Below, one piece after another: positions 10,201 through 18,165 of a stretch of DNA of 64,000 nucleotides (positions within the stretch are counted from its first letter, which is position 1; every line of letters starts with the position of its first letter). The stretch comes from Bacteroidales bacterium. GTDB lineage: Bacteria; Bacteroidota; Bacteroidia; Bacteroidales; VadinHA17. The stretch covers positions 186,001-250,000 of the forward strand of contig JAJFVL010000017.1 in assembly GCA_021371855.1 (NCBI GenBank), read 5' to 3'. The notes under the pieces were generated by a model, which ran no database searches, was not told the DNA's origin, and worked only from the letters and a program-made list of their open reading frames with translations. The position numbers and the translations under genes are program-made.

Positions 10201-10373
10201 AACCAGAGGAAACCATCATCCGATTGGTTAATGGTGTATATAAAAGCACTGGGAATATCACTCTCTGCACCGAGATTCCTAAAACTGAAGGTCTGACCAT
10301 TCAACAATACCGAAAATAAAAATAAGCACCCGATAGTGCTGCTCAATATTTTCAAAGAGATATTAAATTTCAT
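7206..10373 (-). CDS. Two-component-regulator-type beta-propeller sensor with SpoIIE (PP2C) phosphatase domain
   Basis: A 1055-residue single-pass membrane sensor. The N-terminal signal sequence is followed by many propeller blades of the hybrid two-component type (LGTGNGIARFDGFNF, LWFGCSDGTVFYV, WIGTGGNGLFVKTNSG). A Y_Y_Y-like module (YYSTNLENFDNKWSKL) then leads to one membrane helix (TWWFILASLAAAAGTVILII) and a coiled coil. The C-terminal PP2C/SpoIIE phosphatase has metal-ligand motifs VSGDFYWF, DSTGHGVPGAFMS and YLFSDGLPDQ. Such phosphatases usually dephosphorylate an anti-sigma antagonist (partner switching), but no STAS or anti-sigma gene is in the window. The start at 10373 places the ATG 1 bp after the previous stop, so it is translationally coupled and is the last gene of the type IX surface block. 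Ligand and target are unknown. Confidence 0.9.
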   Translation of the reverse strand: MKFNISLKILSSTIGCLFLFSVLLNGQTFSFRNLGAESDIPSAFIYTINQSDDGFLWLGTGNGIARFDGFNFYKAQYPDSVTTRYATSCLKDKNGTLWFGCSDGTVFYVKNNTLISVPVKNAKSISDIVEGPDGMIYIIPQGKPIFRVNPIKPEEINQYVFSSDPVMFSASFSNSGRLLVGTQENILVCGIVNDSISVSDIIEGFDYSSVTSIYKTKDSSRFIIGTEGNGLFQLKISDEGNVLTRFTDHPEWNALRVQSISGDSKNNIWVSTFESGVIQLHLSDNYHTTKLVNLFNVSSGLLANDVKSVFQDIEGNYWIGFFGEGISMLTSYAFSYYSPGKNSLENNIIYVKNFNDKYILGTPSGYHLFDFSLGKSVSFTDLTNKTGKAEITSYCLDQEQNLWIGTGGNGLFVKTNSGSLISFYRSGDSGADFIKDIKVDDSNIWLATTNGVIVVNKKNGRDIRKFDINSGLPHNSISTIYISNDGNAYIATESDRLYKIDRDFNITAGDAIMTGNTINKVLALAQSTSGTIWAATKGNGIFECFSDSVSAITHSNDLMSNYCYSILCDSENNVWIGHEKGFSRYDPKTGIMKVFGNDFAKGGGCNPGGLFESDDRKIFIGTTQGVIVYDRQKDQKSELPPFNNINYIMINDVRYPYQPSFSLPYNRKYIIRINYSGINFRSPEKVYYSTNLENFDNKWSKLSTSREVSYSLRDGKYKFNLISVNEEGLSQETPVSFTIFIKKPFWRTWWFILASLAAAAGTVILIIRERDKAQKKIQIYLEEELAARTSVVMKQKGEIELQNIEITDSINYAKRIQTSILPDINKLKESFKDAFIMFCPRDIVSGDFYWFDKLHDDKFILVCADSTGHGVPGAFMSMIGSTLLQDIVTRMKISKPSQILTLLDKQIFSTLNQNVELGVSNDGMDMVVCEFDINSRHIRFASAMRPVIIVMDDEPYYIKGNRSSVGGEAAIEKYFDDQEYYLSEGDTIYLFSDGLPDQFGGAEGKKLKIARLKKIIEQISDLPMDQQKEAMTKFYNDWKGSYDQVDDILFMGVKV

Positions 10374-10374
10374 T

Positions 10375-11388
10375 TCAGTTCCCCTGTTTCTTTGGTGCAA
10401 TTTTCGTTATGTTCGTTCTTGGTTGATAAACAGGGACTCCTCCGATAGGGGAACTATAGAATTTCAACGCATCTCCTCTTTGGTTTTCAAGAGTTACCAC
10501 AACGTTATTATTTTTAACCAGTTCTCCCTGCCTCTTATGAAATTGAAAGTCGAGAGAAGCTCCTATCTCCTGAGGTTCGATTGGTATTTTTGAACTGGCC
10601 CAGTCATCTTCAAATGATGTCGGTACAGGAATACCCTGTTTATATTTCGATATAACAAGTATTTTGCCATCAACGTCCCAGTCGAAATTACTTTGTTTAA
10701 CGAAGACAATTCCGGTATCGATATAAGGATAGATGTGAGCCACGCTTTTAAAATCGTTCCACATACGGAATGTATATTCATAAGTGAATGCATTGGCTCC
10801 TTCAATAGCAAGGTTATTGTTCTGATCGCGGCTTAGAAAGTACCGGTAAAGATTACCGTCATCACCGCTTACCCCTTCACATACAATTTTAAAAATATAA
10901 GCGTTCCATTTTGCATTAAAATCACCTTCAGTCGGATTGAACGGCCCGAAAGAATAATACCTGTTATCATATTTCGCTTCTCCGCCAAAAACCCTGGACG
11001 CCAGCATATTGCCTTTTTTATAATCTCGTCCGTTAAGCAAGCCTCTCGAATCCTCATTCTTTTCCGGGTCTACTCCTTTGCCACCATATACAGAAAACAA
11101 AGTCTTAGTATTAAAATCACCCTGTATTTCATCATTCTCGCCTCCACATTCAGGGTCAAAAACCCTGATATAAAATTGTTGTTTGAAATCTTTAGGAATG
11201 GTAAAGAAAAATATTTCATTAAAATCATCATCCCCCCACGAAGTTCTTCCCTCTTTTCCAAATGTCACCAGAAAAGGAATATTTTCATCCTTTCCCGGAA
11301 CTGGTTGTGCGGATAATCTTGAAGTAATCTGCAGACCAAGTAAAATAAAGAGAACCGATGATATGATTATTGACTTTTTCAACTTCAT
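10375..11388 (-). CDS. Secreted protein of unknown function, in type IX adhesin operon
   Basis: A 337-residue protein with a signal peptide (MKLKKSIIISSVLFILLGLQ, cleaved near RLSAQ). The body contains FFTIPKDFKQQFYIRVFDPECGG (about 63-85), which reads like a beta-sandwich strand pair, then an acidic loop and a Tyr/Phe-rich middle. I do not recognise a named domain. There is no membrane helix after the signal and no sorting domain, so it is probably periplasmic or outer-membrane associated. Its gene sits 28 bp after the PD40/PKD gene and 1 bp before the phosphatase sensor. That suggests it belongs to the same surface machine, perhaps as the link between the secreted proteins and the sensor; this is inference from position only. 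Confidence 0.8.
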   Translation of the reverse strand: MKLKKSIIISSVLFILLGLQITSRLSAQPVPGKDENIPFLVTFGKEGRTSWGDDDFNEIFFFTIPKDFKQQFYIRVFDPECGGENDEIQGDFNTKTLFSVYGGKGVDPEKNEDSRGLLNGRDYKKGNMLASRVFGGEAKYDNRYYSFGPFNPTEGDFNAKWNAYIFKIVCEGVSGDDGNLYRYFLSRDQNNNLAIEGANAFTYEYTFRMWNDFKSVAHIYPYIDTGIVFVKQSNFDWDVDGKILVISKYKQGIPVPTSFEDDWASSKIPIEPQEIGASLDFQFHKRQGELVKNNNVVVTLENQRGDALKFYSSPIGGVPVYQPRTNITKIAPKKQGN

Positions 11389-11416
11389 TAATATATAATT
11401 TTAATCGTTTTTACTA

Positions 11417-12853
11417 TTAATGTTTAGGTAAAACAACAATATTTTTGCAGACGCATGCTTCCCTGACAACACCTCCAGGTTCCGCTTCCGTTGATACAAT
11501 AAGTTGGACATTATAAGTGCCGGGTTTTAAATAGGACTTATCAACTTTCATTCCAACTGCTATTGTTTCGTCACCAAAGTTCCAATAATAGCTTGAAATT
11601 TTCCATCCCGGAAGATTAGTTTTGTCAGCATTCATCTCTGCTCCCTGGCCAACCTCGATCCTGTCGGGACCAGTAATATAAGGCTGCTCTGCATCTGCTA
11701 TCAAAAGAGTATCTGATCTTTCATTATAAAGGACCTCTTTGGTAATAAGGTTTACAACGTCAAGTTGAACAAGATATTTACCTGGGCCGCTGTAACAATG
11801 TTCTACCATAGCTCCGCTGGCTTTTTCTCCATCACCGAATTTCCATTCGTACCGGAAAGGCATGGTGTCAAACTTCACGGCATTCTCCTCAAGGAACCTG
11901 TAACAGTAACTGTTTTCCACAAGCGTGTCGCAATAAGTTTTCCTGATTATTGTTGACGAGAACCTGTAAATATCGTCATTTCTATGACGGTTTGATGAAA
12001 AATAGCCTGTCTGCAGATCTTCTTCAGCCACAAAGGCAAAATCGTCATATTTTGAATTTATTGGTTCGGGAAGAATAAAAGGATCCTCCCATTTACCATT
12101 ATTTAATACTGTAAAATATACGTCCAGCCTTCCAAATCCTCCTGACCGGTTTGAAGTAAAATAGAGTCTTCCTGAAGGATGCATATAAGGATAATTCTCC
12201 GAACCTGATGAATTCACTTCAGGTCCCATATTCACTGGGAAGCTCCATTCTCCGTCAATAAACTCACAATAATAGAGATCCGAACCTCCTTGTCCACCCG
12301 GCATGTCTGATGTAAAGAAAAGGCGTTTCCCGTCCTTGCTTAACGATGGTTGAGCAAGATTATATAGCGGATTATTGTACTTAAACGGACGGATCGATGT
12401 AATATCTGTACCTGAAAGGTCGCCAATAAATATTCCGTTATGATTTCTGAAGTTTTTCTTCTTTGCTGCGTTCCCTGTTTCGATCTCGCTTGTGAAGTAA
12501 ACTGTTTTGCCATCGGAAGCAACACACAAAGGTCCGTTATTGAACAGGTAACTTCTTTCGCTTTTTATTTCTTTTGGCGATACACGGCCAGAAGTGTCTT
12601 TTTTATCTGCCAGATAAAGATTATAAAGACGGTGGCCATCAAAGGCAGTGCGATCCTTTAGTCCGCTAAATCTTCTGTCGGAACAGAAAATAATGCCATC
12701 TTTAACTATGACCGGAGAAATTTCGCTGAAGTAATTTGAATTAAACGACATTCTTTTAACTTCGTAGACAGACGGTTGCTGTGCAAAATTTTGCAGAGGA
12801 ATCAACAAGATTGACAGGACAACTGAAATAATATACAATACTTTCTTCACCAT
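11417..12853 (-). CDS. PD40 (WD40-like) repeat and PKD-domain protein, type IX-associated
   Basis: A 478-residue secreted protein. After a signal peptide it carries PD40-type repeats with the hallmark SNRSGGFGRLDVY and FFTSDMPGGQGGSDLYY, about residues 40-290. Two PKD domains follow, each with the core W-[KN]-FGD (WKFGDGEKASG and WNFGDETIAVG). Similar PD40 proteins (PorE-like) accompany the type IX secretion system, but PorE has an OmpA-type peptidoglycan-binding end, which is missing here. Its gene is 3 bp downstream of the PorP/SprF gene, so it is co-transcribed. Probably a periplasmic or surface scaffold; exact role unknown. Confidence 0.88.
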   Translation of the reverse strand: MVKKVLYIISVVLSILLIPLQNFAQQPSVYEVKRMSFNSNYFSEISPVIVKDGIIFCSDRRFSGLKDRTAFDGHRLYNLYLADKKDTSGRVSPKEIKSERSYLFNNGPLCVASDGKTVYFTSEIETGNAAKKKNFRNHNGIFIGDLSGTDITSIRPFKYNNPLYNLAQPSLSKDGKRLFFTSDMPGGQGGSDLYYCEFIDGEWSFPVNMGPEVNSSGSENYPYMHPSGRLYFTSNRSGGFGRLDVYFTVLNNGKWEDPFILPEPINSKYDDFAFVAEEDLQTGYFSSNRHRNDDIYRFSSTIIRKTYCDTLVENSYCYRFLEENAVKFDTMPFRYEWKFGDGEKASGAMVEHCYSGPGKYLVQLDVVNLITKEVLYNERSDTLLIADAEQPYITGPDRIEVGQGAEMNADKTNLPGWKISSYYWNFGDETIAVGMKVDKSYLKPGTYNVQLIVSTEAEPGGVVREACVCKNIVVLPKH

Positions 12854-12856
12854 ATG

Positions 12857-13819
12857 CTAAAAATACCTGGGATTAGCGGCGCTTACCTTAGACCCGAACT
12901 CATATCGCAAAATAAACTCGCTTGATCCTTTGGAGTAAGAATTCATCCTACCTACCGGATAATCATATGAGAATCCGAACATCAGCTGAGGATTAATCTG
13001 AATTTGAAGGATCCCCACGGCTACTTCTTCCGATGTTCTCCATGAACCGCCAAGCCAGATAAGATCAGCTAAAATAAAATTACCATTTATATCAAACTGT
13101 GTAATCTTTTTTGTGTCCTGAAAGGAATAATTCAGAAGTAAAGAAGGCTTGAATTTAAAAAAATCTGAGAATGAAATAAGCCCTCCGGCAGAAAAGATCA
13201 TATCATATTCGTCAAAACTATGAAATGCCTGAACCGATCCTGTTGCTGTCTTTTTGTAGCTAAGGAATTTAGGTATTGAGACTCCTGCAAATAATTTTTC
13301 ACTAAAATAGTATGCACCAGCTCCAACATTTGGAAGCACATATGGTTTGTCATTCCTGATAAAAACCGCATCGCCCGGATCAGTAAGCTGAATGCCATTA
13401 TAATCTGTGTTCGACATATCAACTCCGCCTTTCAGTCCGAAGGAAAGTCTGCCTTTTCCAACTCTTATACGGTAGGAGTAACTGGCATAATAACTATTCG
13501 ATTTTGTGAATCCGAATTGCATAAACTGGGCTATGAGGCCAACTGAAACGCGTTCATTTTTCATGGGAGCATGAAGTGAAACCGACTGTATGACAGGAGA
13601 TCCTTTTGTTCCAATCCATTGAGTCCTGTACGACAGGAATCCGCTTAATGCTCCTCTAGAACCGGTGTAACCCGGATTAATAATCAGACCGTTCTGAAGG
13701 TATTGACTGTAAACAGGATATCCCAGACTGATCCCTGTAGAATCGGGCAATGCCTGGCCCGGACCATTAATGTTAGCAGACAATAGCAATAAGCTGCATA
13801 TTAATCTTGTCCTGTTCAT
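12857..13819 (-). CDS. PorP/SprF-family type IX secretion membrane protein
   Basis: A 320-residue outer-membrane beta-barrel protein with a signal peptide and the family opening GYPVYSQYLQNGLIINPGYTG, the typical PorP/SprF N-terminus. Alternating aromatic strands follow and it ends in RYEFGSKVSAANPRYF. In Flavobacterium johnsoniae, SprF is needed for secretion or surface attachment of the adhesin SprB, which carries a type B sorting domain. Here the gene lies directly downstream (41 bp) of a large protein with such a domain, so the pair most likely works in the same way. Length is normal for the family. Confidence 0.93.
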   Translation of the reverse strand: MNRTRLICSLLLLSANINGPGQALPDSTGISLGYPVYSQYLQNGLIINPGYTGSRGALSGFLSYRTQWIGTKGSPVIQSVSLHAPMKNERVSVGLIAQFMQFGFTKSNSYYASYSYRIRVGKGRLSFGLKGGVDMSNTDYNGIQLTDPGDAVFIRNDKPYVLPNVGAGAYYFSEKLFAGVSIPKFLSYKKTATGSVQAFHSFDEYDMIFSAGGLISFSDFFKFKPSLLLNYSFQDTKKITQFDINGNFILADLIWLGGSWRTSEEVAVGILQIQINPQLMFGFSYDYPVGRMNSYSKGSSEFILRYEFGSKVSAANPRYF

Positions 13820-13860
13820 GTGTATAAAACCATTAAATATTTCTTTTAATAATCATCTCA

Positions 13861-16800
13861 TCAATACCTTTTAAGAATAATAAATCCACTCTTCTTAAAT
13901 ACCTGTCCGCCTCCACCATTTGAAACCATTTTCAACAAATAATAGTAAGTTCCTTCAGGAAGGTCCTGACCTCTGGAGTTCTTCCCATCCCAGTCGCTCC
14001 ATTCCTGTCCTTCACGGTTAGTGGTTGAAAACACCTTTGCTCCTGCTCCGTTAACAATCGTCAGTTCTGCTGTCTGGTTAGACAAATCTAATCCGGTTAT
14101 CTTGAACGAATTATTAAAATTATCATTATTGGGGGAAAAACCTTCAGGTACAAAAATATCAACAACTTCAATATTTATGGAGTCCTGAAGTATGCAAGTA
14201 CCGTTAGCAGCAATTGGACCATTGTAGATTGTCCATAAAAAGGTATTGATCCCTTTTGACAGGTTTCTTATTATAGTAAGATTATCTGTTTCGTCTTCAG
14301 GATCACCTGTTCCGCTGATAAGAGACCATAATCCTGTCCCAAGTGATGGCTGATCGGCAGTCATATGAATGACATTATCAAATGAATATAGAGTTGTATC
14401 AGGACCTGCATTAATTGAGCTGATACGCTTGTTAAAAGTGATTATTACAGAATCTTTGTTTTTGCACTGCCAGTTGGTTTCCTCCCAATAAAACTTATGA
14501 GAAATACTGCTGCCTGCAAAGGCAGAATCAATAACCACTTTTGTTGAAGGATCATATCGCTCTATAGTAATTACTGCAGAAGGATAAGACCAGATACCAG
14601 TTCCATAACTGGGAGTTGCCCCAAGAGTAACTTTCGGTCCGCAAACCGTAAAAGGTTCTCCTGCATTTGCAACAGGCACCTTGTAAACATCAGCCTTCCT
14701 GGTTCCTGTGAGCGAGGAAGCTATACATCCGTTCTTATCGTTTACTGACGCAAATGAATAATTAAATGAAGTATGAGCCATCCCTGTTGAAGGAGTAACC
14801 AAAAGTGTCGTATCAGCTGATGCAATTCTAATTTCAGGGCCATTTGATAAGCCATCATTATAAATGACATTCCATTTTGACTGACCTGTTAAATGAATTT
14901 TTAATCTGACTTTCGAGCCTTCACAGATAGTAGTATCAGAAGTACTGGTGATTGTGCCGGTCGGCAGATTGTAGATTCCTATAATAAGTGTATTGGAGGT
15001 AGATATACAGCAGTTATTGCTTCCTGAAAATACAATCCGCCTGTACTTTGCCGGATCAGTAAGATTTGAAGGCTGATAATTTTCAGCCGTTCCACCGGCA
15101 ATATTTCCCCAGCCTGATACATCTGTACTATCCTGCCACGAAAATATGTAAGTGTTATCACCTCCTGAAAGAGTATTTGTTTTTAATGAAACAGGTTGTG
15201 TACCGTAACAAACAGTATCACTTCCTGAAATAGTATTTGCTATCAGTGGCAGAACAGTGATCTTAATATAATTGCTTTTCGAAACCGATTCGGGATTAAC
15301 TGCGGGTGAGCCAGCATCTCTTCTGTAATAAGTTGTCTGAAGTAAGCTGCCCGGGTACAAGTTTTGTTTAGTACTATCGGATATTTCGATCCAGGGATCA
15401 CTTCCGGTGGCCGACTTAAACCATTTGTATGAATAGTCTCCCGCAATTCCGGTTCCGCCGCCGGGGAGAGTCCCTTTAATATAAGGGGACTCAGATCCGT
15501 AACATATGGTATCTTCAACAGCTCCCGAGACCAGTGATATATTGTTGGTGATAATAGCATCGTGTACATTGACTTTAACAACATTACTTGTGTCTTTGCA
15601 TACTTTGCTTATACTGCCTGACAAAACAATCCTTCTGTACCAGGTTGTGTCAGAAAGAGATCCCGGAGAATAGTTTTGCCCATTTGAAACCGGATCAGCC
15701 GTATTCCAGGAAGTGGCTGTTATACTGCTCTCCCAGAGATACTGGTAGGCTCCGCCACCATTGACAGGAGTGGTTCCAACCAATGGATCAGGTATACTGT
15801 CGTGACCAATGGTCTGATCTGCAGATATTGAATTATTTTCTATTTTAAAATATCGTGTCAGATGAATCGGAGAACTGTTATTCCGGCAAACATCGTCAGC
15901 ACCCGAATAAACAACTCTTCTGAGATATCTGTTTTCCATAACAGAGAAGGTTGCAGTGTCAACAGAATATACTGTTCCGCTATTGACTCCGCTGGCAGGG
16001 TTCCACACTCCTGAAACAGTGCTATCCTGCCATAAATATTTATATGACAAATCGCCACCACTCACAGATGATGCACCAAGCGGTTTAAAGAGGCTGCCTT
16101 CACAAATTACAGAATCTGATCTGGATATAATATTCCCTGTAACTGAAGGGAGAACAGTAATAGTAACAACCGAACTGGTATCGATACAGCGACCTGAATT
16201 GACAATTCTTTTGTAATAGGTTGTATTCGTAAGCGCTGGAGGATCATAAGAATTGCCAGTGATTGTTCCCGTTGCATCCGATGAAGCATTCCAATTATTT
16301 GCCAGATTCTGAATCCATTTGTATTCATATAATCCGTTCCCGTTTGCCGGACCTGAATTGAGAGGTACCAGGCTGAGCGGATTCTGATTAATACAAATCA
16401 CAGTGTCTTTGCCTACAAGGTTATCTGTGATAGCAGGCTGAACTCTGATTTCAACCCAGTTACTTGTATCAGTAAGAGACTTACCACTATCTGTCACGAT
16501 TCTTCTGAACCATACTGTATCCGATTCAGGAGCAGATGGCATAAAGTTTAGAGTAGCAGAAGAAGGAATATCTGTTGCAGGACCTGAAAGGTCATAACTT
16601 TTCTGCCATAAATATATATAAGGACCTGTACCGCCGACAGGTAAAGTTCCTGTTATTTCTTTTGGTACAACGTTAGAGCATATCGAGTCAACCTGATTGC
16701 CTGTGACTGAAGAGCGAATTGAATTAAAAAGGAATCCGTTAAGAACGGGAGTAAATGTTTTTGTATTATCTCCTGCTTTACCATCTTCTGCATAAGATGT

Positions 16801-18102
16801 CGATGAGGAGTATCCTTTTAATCCTTTTGCAACTGATCGGGTAACATTAGAAGGAACAGGACTATTACTGCGTACCATAATAACACCTCCGCCTCCTCCG
16901 CCACCCTGACCGAATGTACCTGCATGTTCACCACCATTTCCTCCATTGGCATAAATTTTCAGCTCAGATGTTGATAAATCGTCTGAAAAACTTTCAAGAT
17001 TTATTGCAACAGAACCACCGCCACCCCCTCCTCCGGCACCGCCATTTAAGCTGGCAGGTGACGCAGCTGCTCCGTTTGCCAAAATACTCTTCCCGTTCCC
17101 CTTTAAAGTATCACATATTATTATGATTATGCCTCCTCCATTCCCTCCGGGAGAGGCTGTTGATCCGTCAAGATAGGTTGACGATCCTCCACCTCCGCCA
17201 AGGAATAAATTTCCTTCAAGTTCAGAATTTATCAATGATATTCCTCCGAGGCCTCCTGATTCCGGAGAGCAATCGTTTTTTTCATATCCACCGGCACCTC
17301 CTAACCCATAATTTGAACCACCTCCGCCTCCGGAAAATCTTCCGTTGCCACCACCTCCACCTGTAAAATTCATCCCTTTGCCTTTCGAATATCCGGGGAA
17401 AATCGAAGGATAACCCGCTGCATCGCTTCTGATAGCAGGGCTTTCTCCTTTAAATCCCGAATAGGGTGAACCAGAATCAAAAGCATATTTATCAAGGGTC
17501 GGAGCATTTGAATTAACACAGAGTCCCGCCCCGTTAGAAGTTGCTCCTCCTGCAAATCCTTTTCCGGTAACATCAATATTACGGTTCAGAGACAGGGTCT
17601 TCCCTACAAACAATGTTAAAACACCACCTGTTTTACTTACACTATCCCATGGAGCACAGGTAAGATCTGAGCCATCAACAACAGCTGAGTTATATGAAGG
17701 CACTTTAACAATCTGTAAGACACCGTCTACATTAAAATTATTGTCAATACTCTTCTGGAAAATGATCTTTTTATTTCCGGGTTCAATATTCTGGATCACC
17801 ATAAATTCATGCATCCCCGGTTGCCCGTATTTTCCTTCAATACCTCCGTAAATGTTATCTTCGGAAGTATAAATTCTTACCCCTTTCATCTGGATAAGAA
17901 GAACCGTATCCAATCCAGAAAACTGACTAAATTGTGCGGCATCATTAACAATCACATAATCAGCTCCAAGAGAAGTAACATTCCCATATTTATTTATTAC
18001 TCCGCTGATTTTGGTTTGTGACAATAGCACATTTGCAAAGCCCAAAATGACTAATAAACATATAATCAGTTTCTTAATATTAAAATATGACTTTCGAATC
18101 AT
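13861..18102 (-). CDS. Giant repeat adhesin with gliding-motility type B C-terminal sorting domain
   Basis: A 1413-residue secreted protein. It has a signal peptide (cleaved near VLLSQT) and a domain of about 200 residues. A strongly Gly-rich region (about 235-420) contains runs of five to eight Gly. Next come six similar modules of about 85-95 residues, each with a pattern like DT-x-ICxG, then YxYxWQxS, then TxYYRRIVxSG, followed by a diverged seventh. The C-terminus (PEGFSPNNDNFNNSFKITGL, ending in GFIILKRY) is the CHU_C/type B sorting signal used by the type IX secretion system. It is the first gene of the five-gene surface operon and precedes its SprF-like partner. Probable roles are surface adhesion or gliding; the ligand is not known. 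Confidence 0.9.
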   Translation of the reverse strand: MIRKSYFNIKKLIICLLVILGFANVLLSQTKISGVINKYGNVTSLGADYVIVNDAAQFSQFSGLDTVLLIQMKGVRIYTSEDNIYGGIEGKYGQPGMHEFMVIQNIEPGNKKIIFQKSIDNNFNVDGVLQIVKVPSYNSAVVDGSDLTCAPWDSVSKTGGVLTLFVGKTLSLNRNIDVTGKGFAGGATSNGAGLCVNSNAPTLDKYAFDSGSPYSGFKGESPAIRSDAAGYPSIFPGYSKGKGMNFTGGGGGNGRFSGGGGGSNYGLGGAGGYEKNDCSPESGGLGGISLINSELEGNLFLGGGGGSSTYLDGSTASPGGNGGGIIIIICDTLKGNGKSILANGAAASPASLNGGAGGGGGGGSVAINLESFSDDLSTSELKIYANGGNGGEHAGTFGQGGGGGGGVIMVRSNSPVPSNVTRSVAKGLKGYSSSTSYAEDGKAGDNTKTFTPVLNGFLFNSIRSSVTGNQVDSICSNVVPKEITGTLPVGGTGPYIYLWQKSYDLSGPATDIPSSATLNFMPSAPESDTVWFRRIVTDSGKSLTDTSNWVEIRVQPAITDNLVGKDTVICINQNPLSLVPLNSGPANGNGLYEYKWIQNLANNWNASSDATGTITGNSYDPPALTNTTYYKRIVNSGRCIDTSSVVTITVLPSVTGNIISRSDSVICEGSLFKPLGASSVSGGDLSYKYLWQDSTVSGVWNPASGVNSGTVYSVDTATFSVMENRYLRRVVYSGADDVCRNNSSPIHLTRYFKIENNSISADQTIGHDSIPDPLVGTTPVNGGGAYQYLWESSITATSWNTADPVSNGQNYSPGSLSDTTWYRRIVLSGSISKVCKDTSNVVKVNVHDAIITNNISLVSGAVEDTICYGSESPYIKGTLPGGGTGIAGDYSYKWFKSATGSDPWIEISDSTKQNLYPGSLLQTTYYRRDAGSPAVNPESVSKSNYIKITVLPLIANTISGSDTVCYGTQPVSLKTNTLSGGDNTYIFSWQDSTDVSGWGNIAGGTAENYQPSNLTDPAKYRRIVFSGSNNCCISTSNTLIIGIYNLPTGTITSTSDTTICEGSKVRLKIHLTGQSKWNVIYNDGLSNGPEIRIASADTTLLVTPSTGMAHTSFNYSFASVNDKNGCIASSLTGTRKADVYKVPVANAGEPFTVCGPKVTLGATPSYGTGIWSYPSAVITIERYDPSTKVVIDSAFAGSSISHKFYWEETNWQCKNKDSVIITFNKRISSINAGPDTTLYSFDNVIHMTADQPSLGTGLWSLISGTGDPEDETDNLTIIRNLSKGINTFLWTIYNGPIAANGTCILQDSINIEVVDIFVPEGFSPNNDNFNNSFKITGLDLSNQTAELTIVNGAGAKVFSTTNREGQEWSDWDGKNSRGQDLPEGTYYYLLKMVSNGGGGQVFKKSGFIILKRY

Positions 18103-18165
18103 TAAAACAGATATGAACAGCTAATTATTAACTGCTAATATAGATAATTAAATATTCAATGCAAA

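Noticed and set aside
9900..10319. 139-codon open frame on the plus strand inside the propeller gene
   Set aside because: Antisense shadow of the propeller coding region; no promoter or ribosome site and no recognisable domain.
16860..17380. Gly-rich repeats in the adhesin gene as possible PE-PGRS or collagen-like gene
   Set aside because: The Gly runs are not Gly-X-Y and the C-terminus is a type IX sorting domain, so it is part of the adhesin.
18103..18165. AT-rich imperfect palindrome upstream of the adhesin gene
   Set aside because: Arms do not match well enough to call an operator or terminator.
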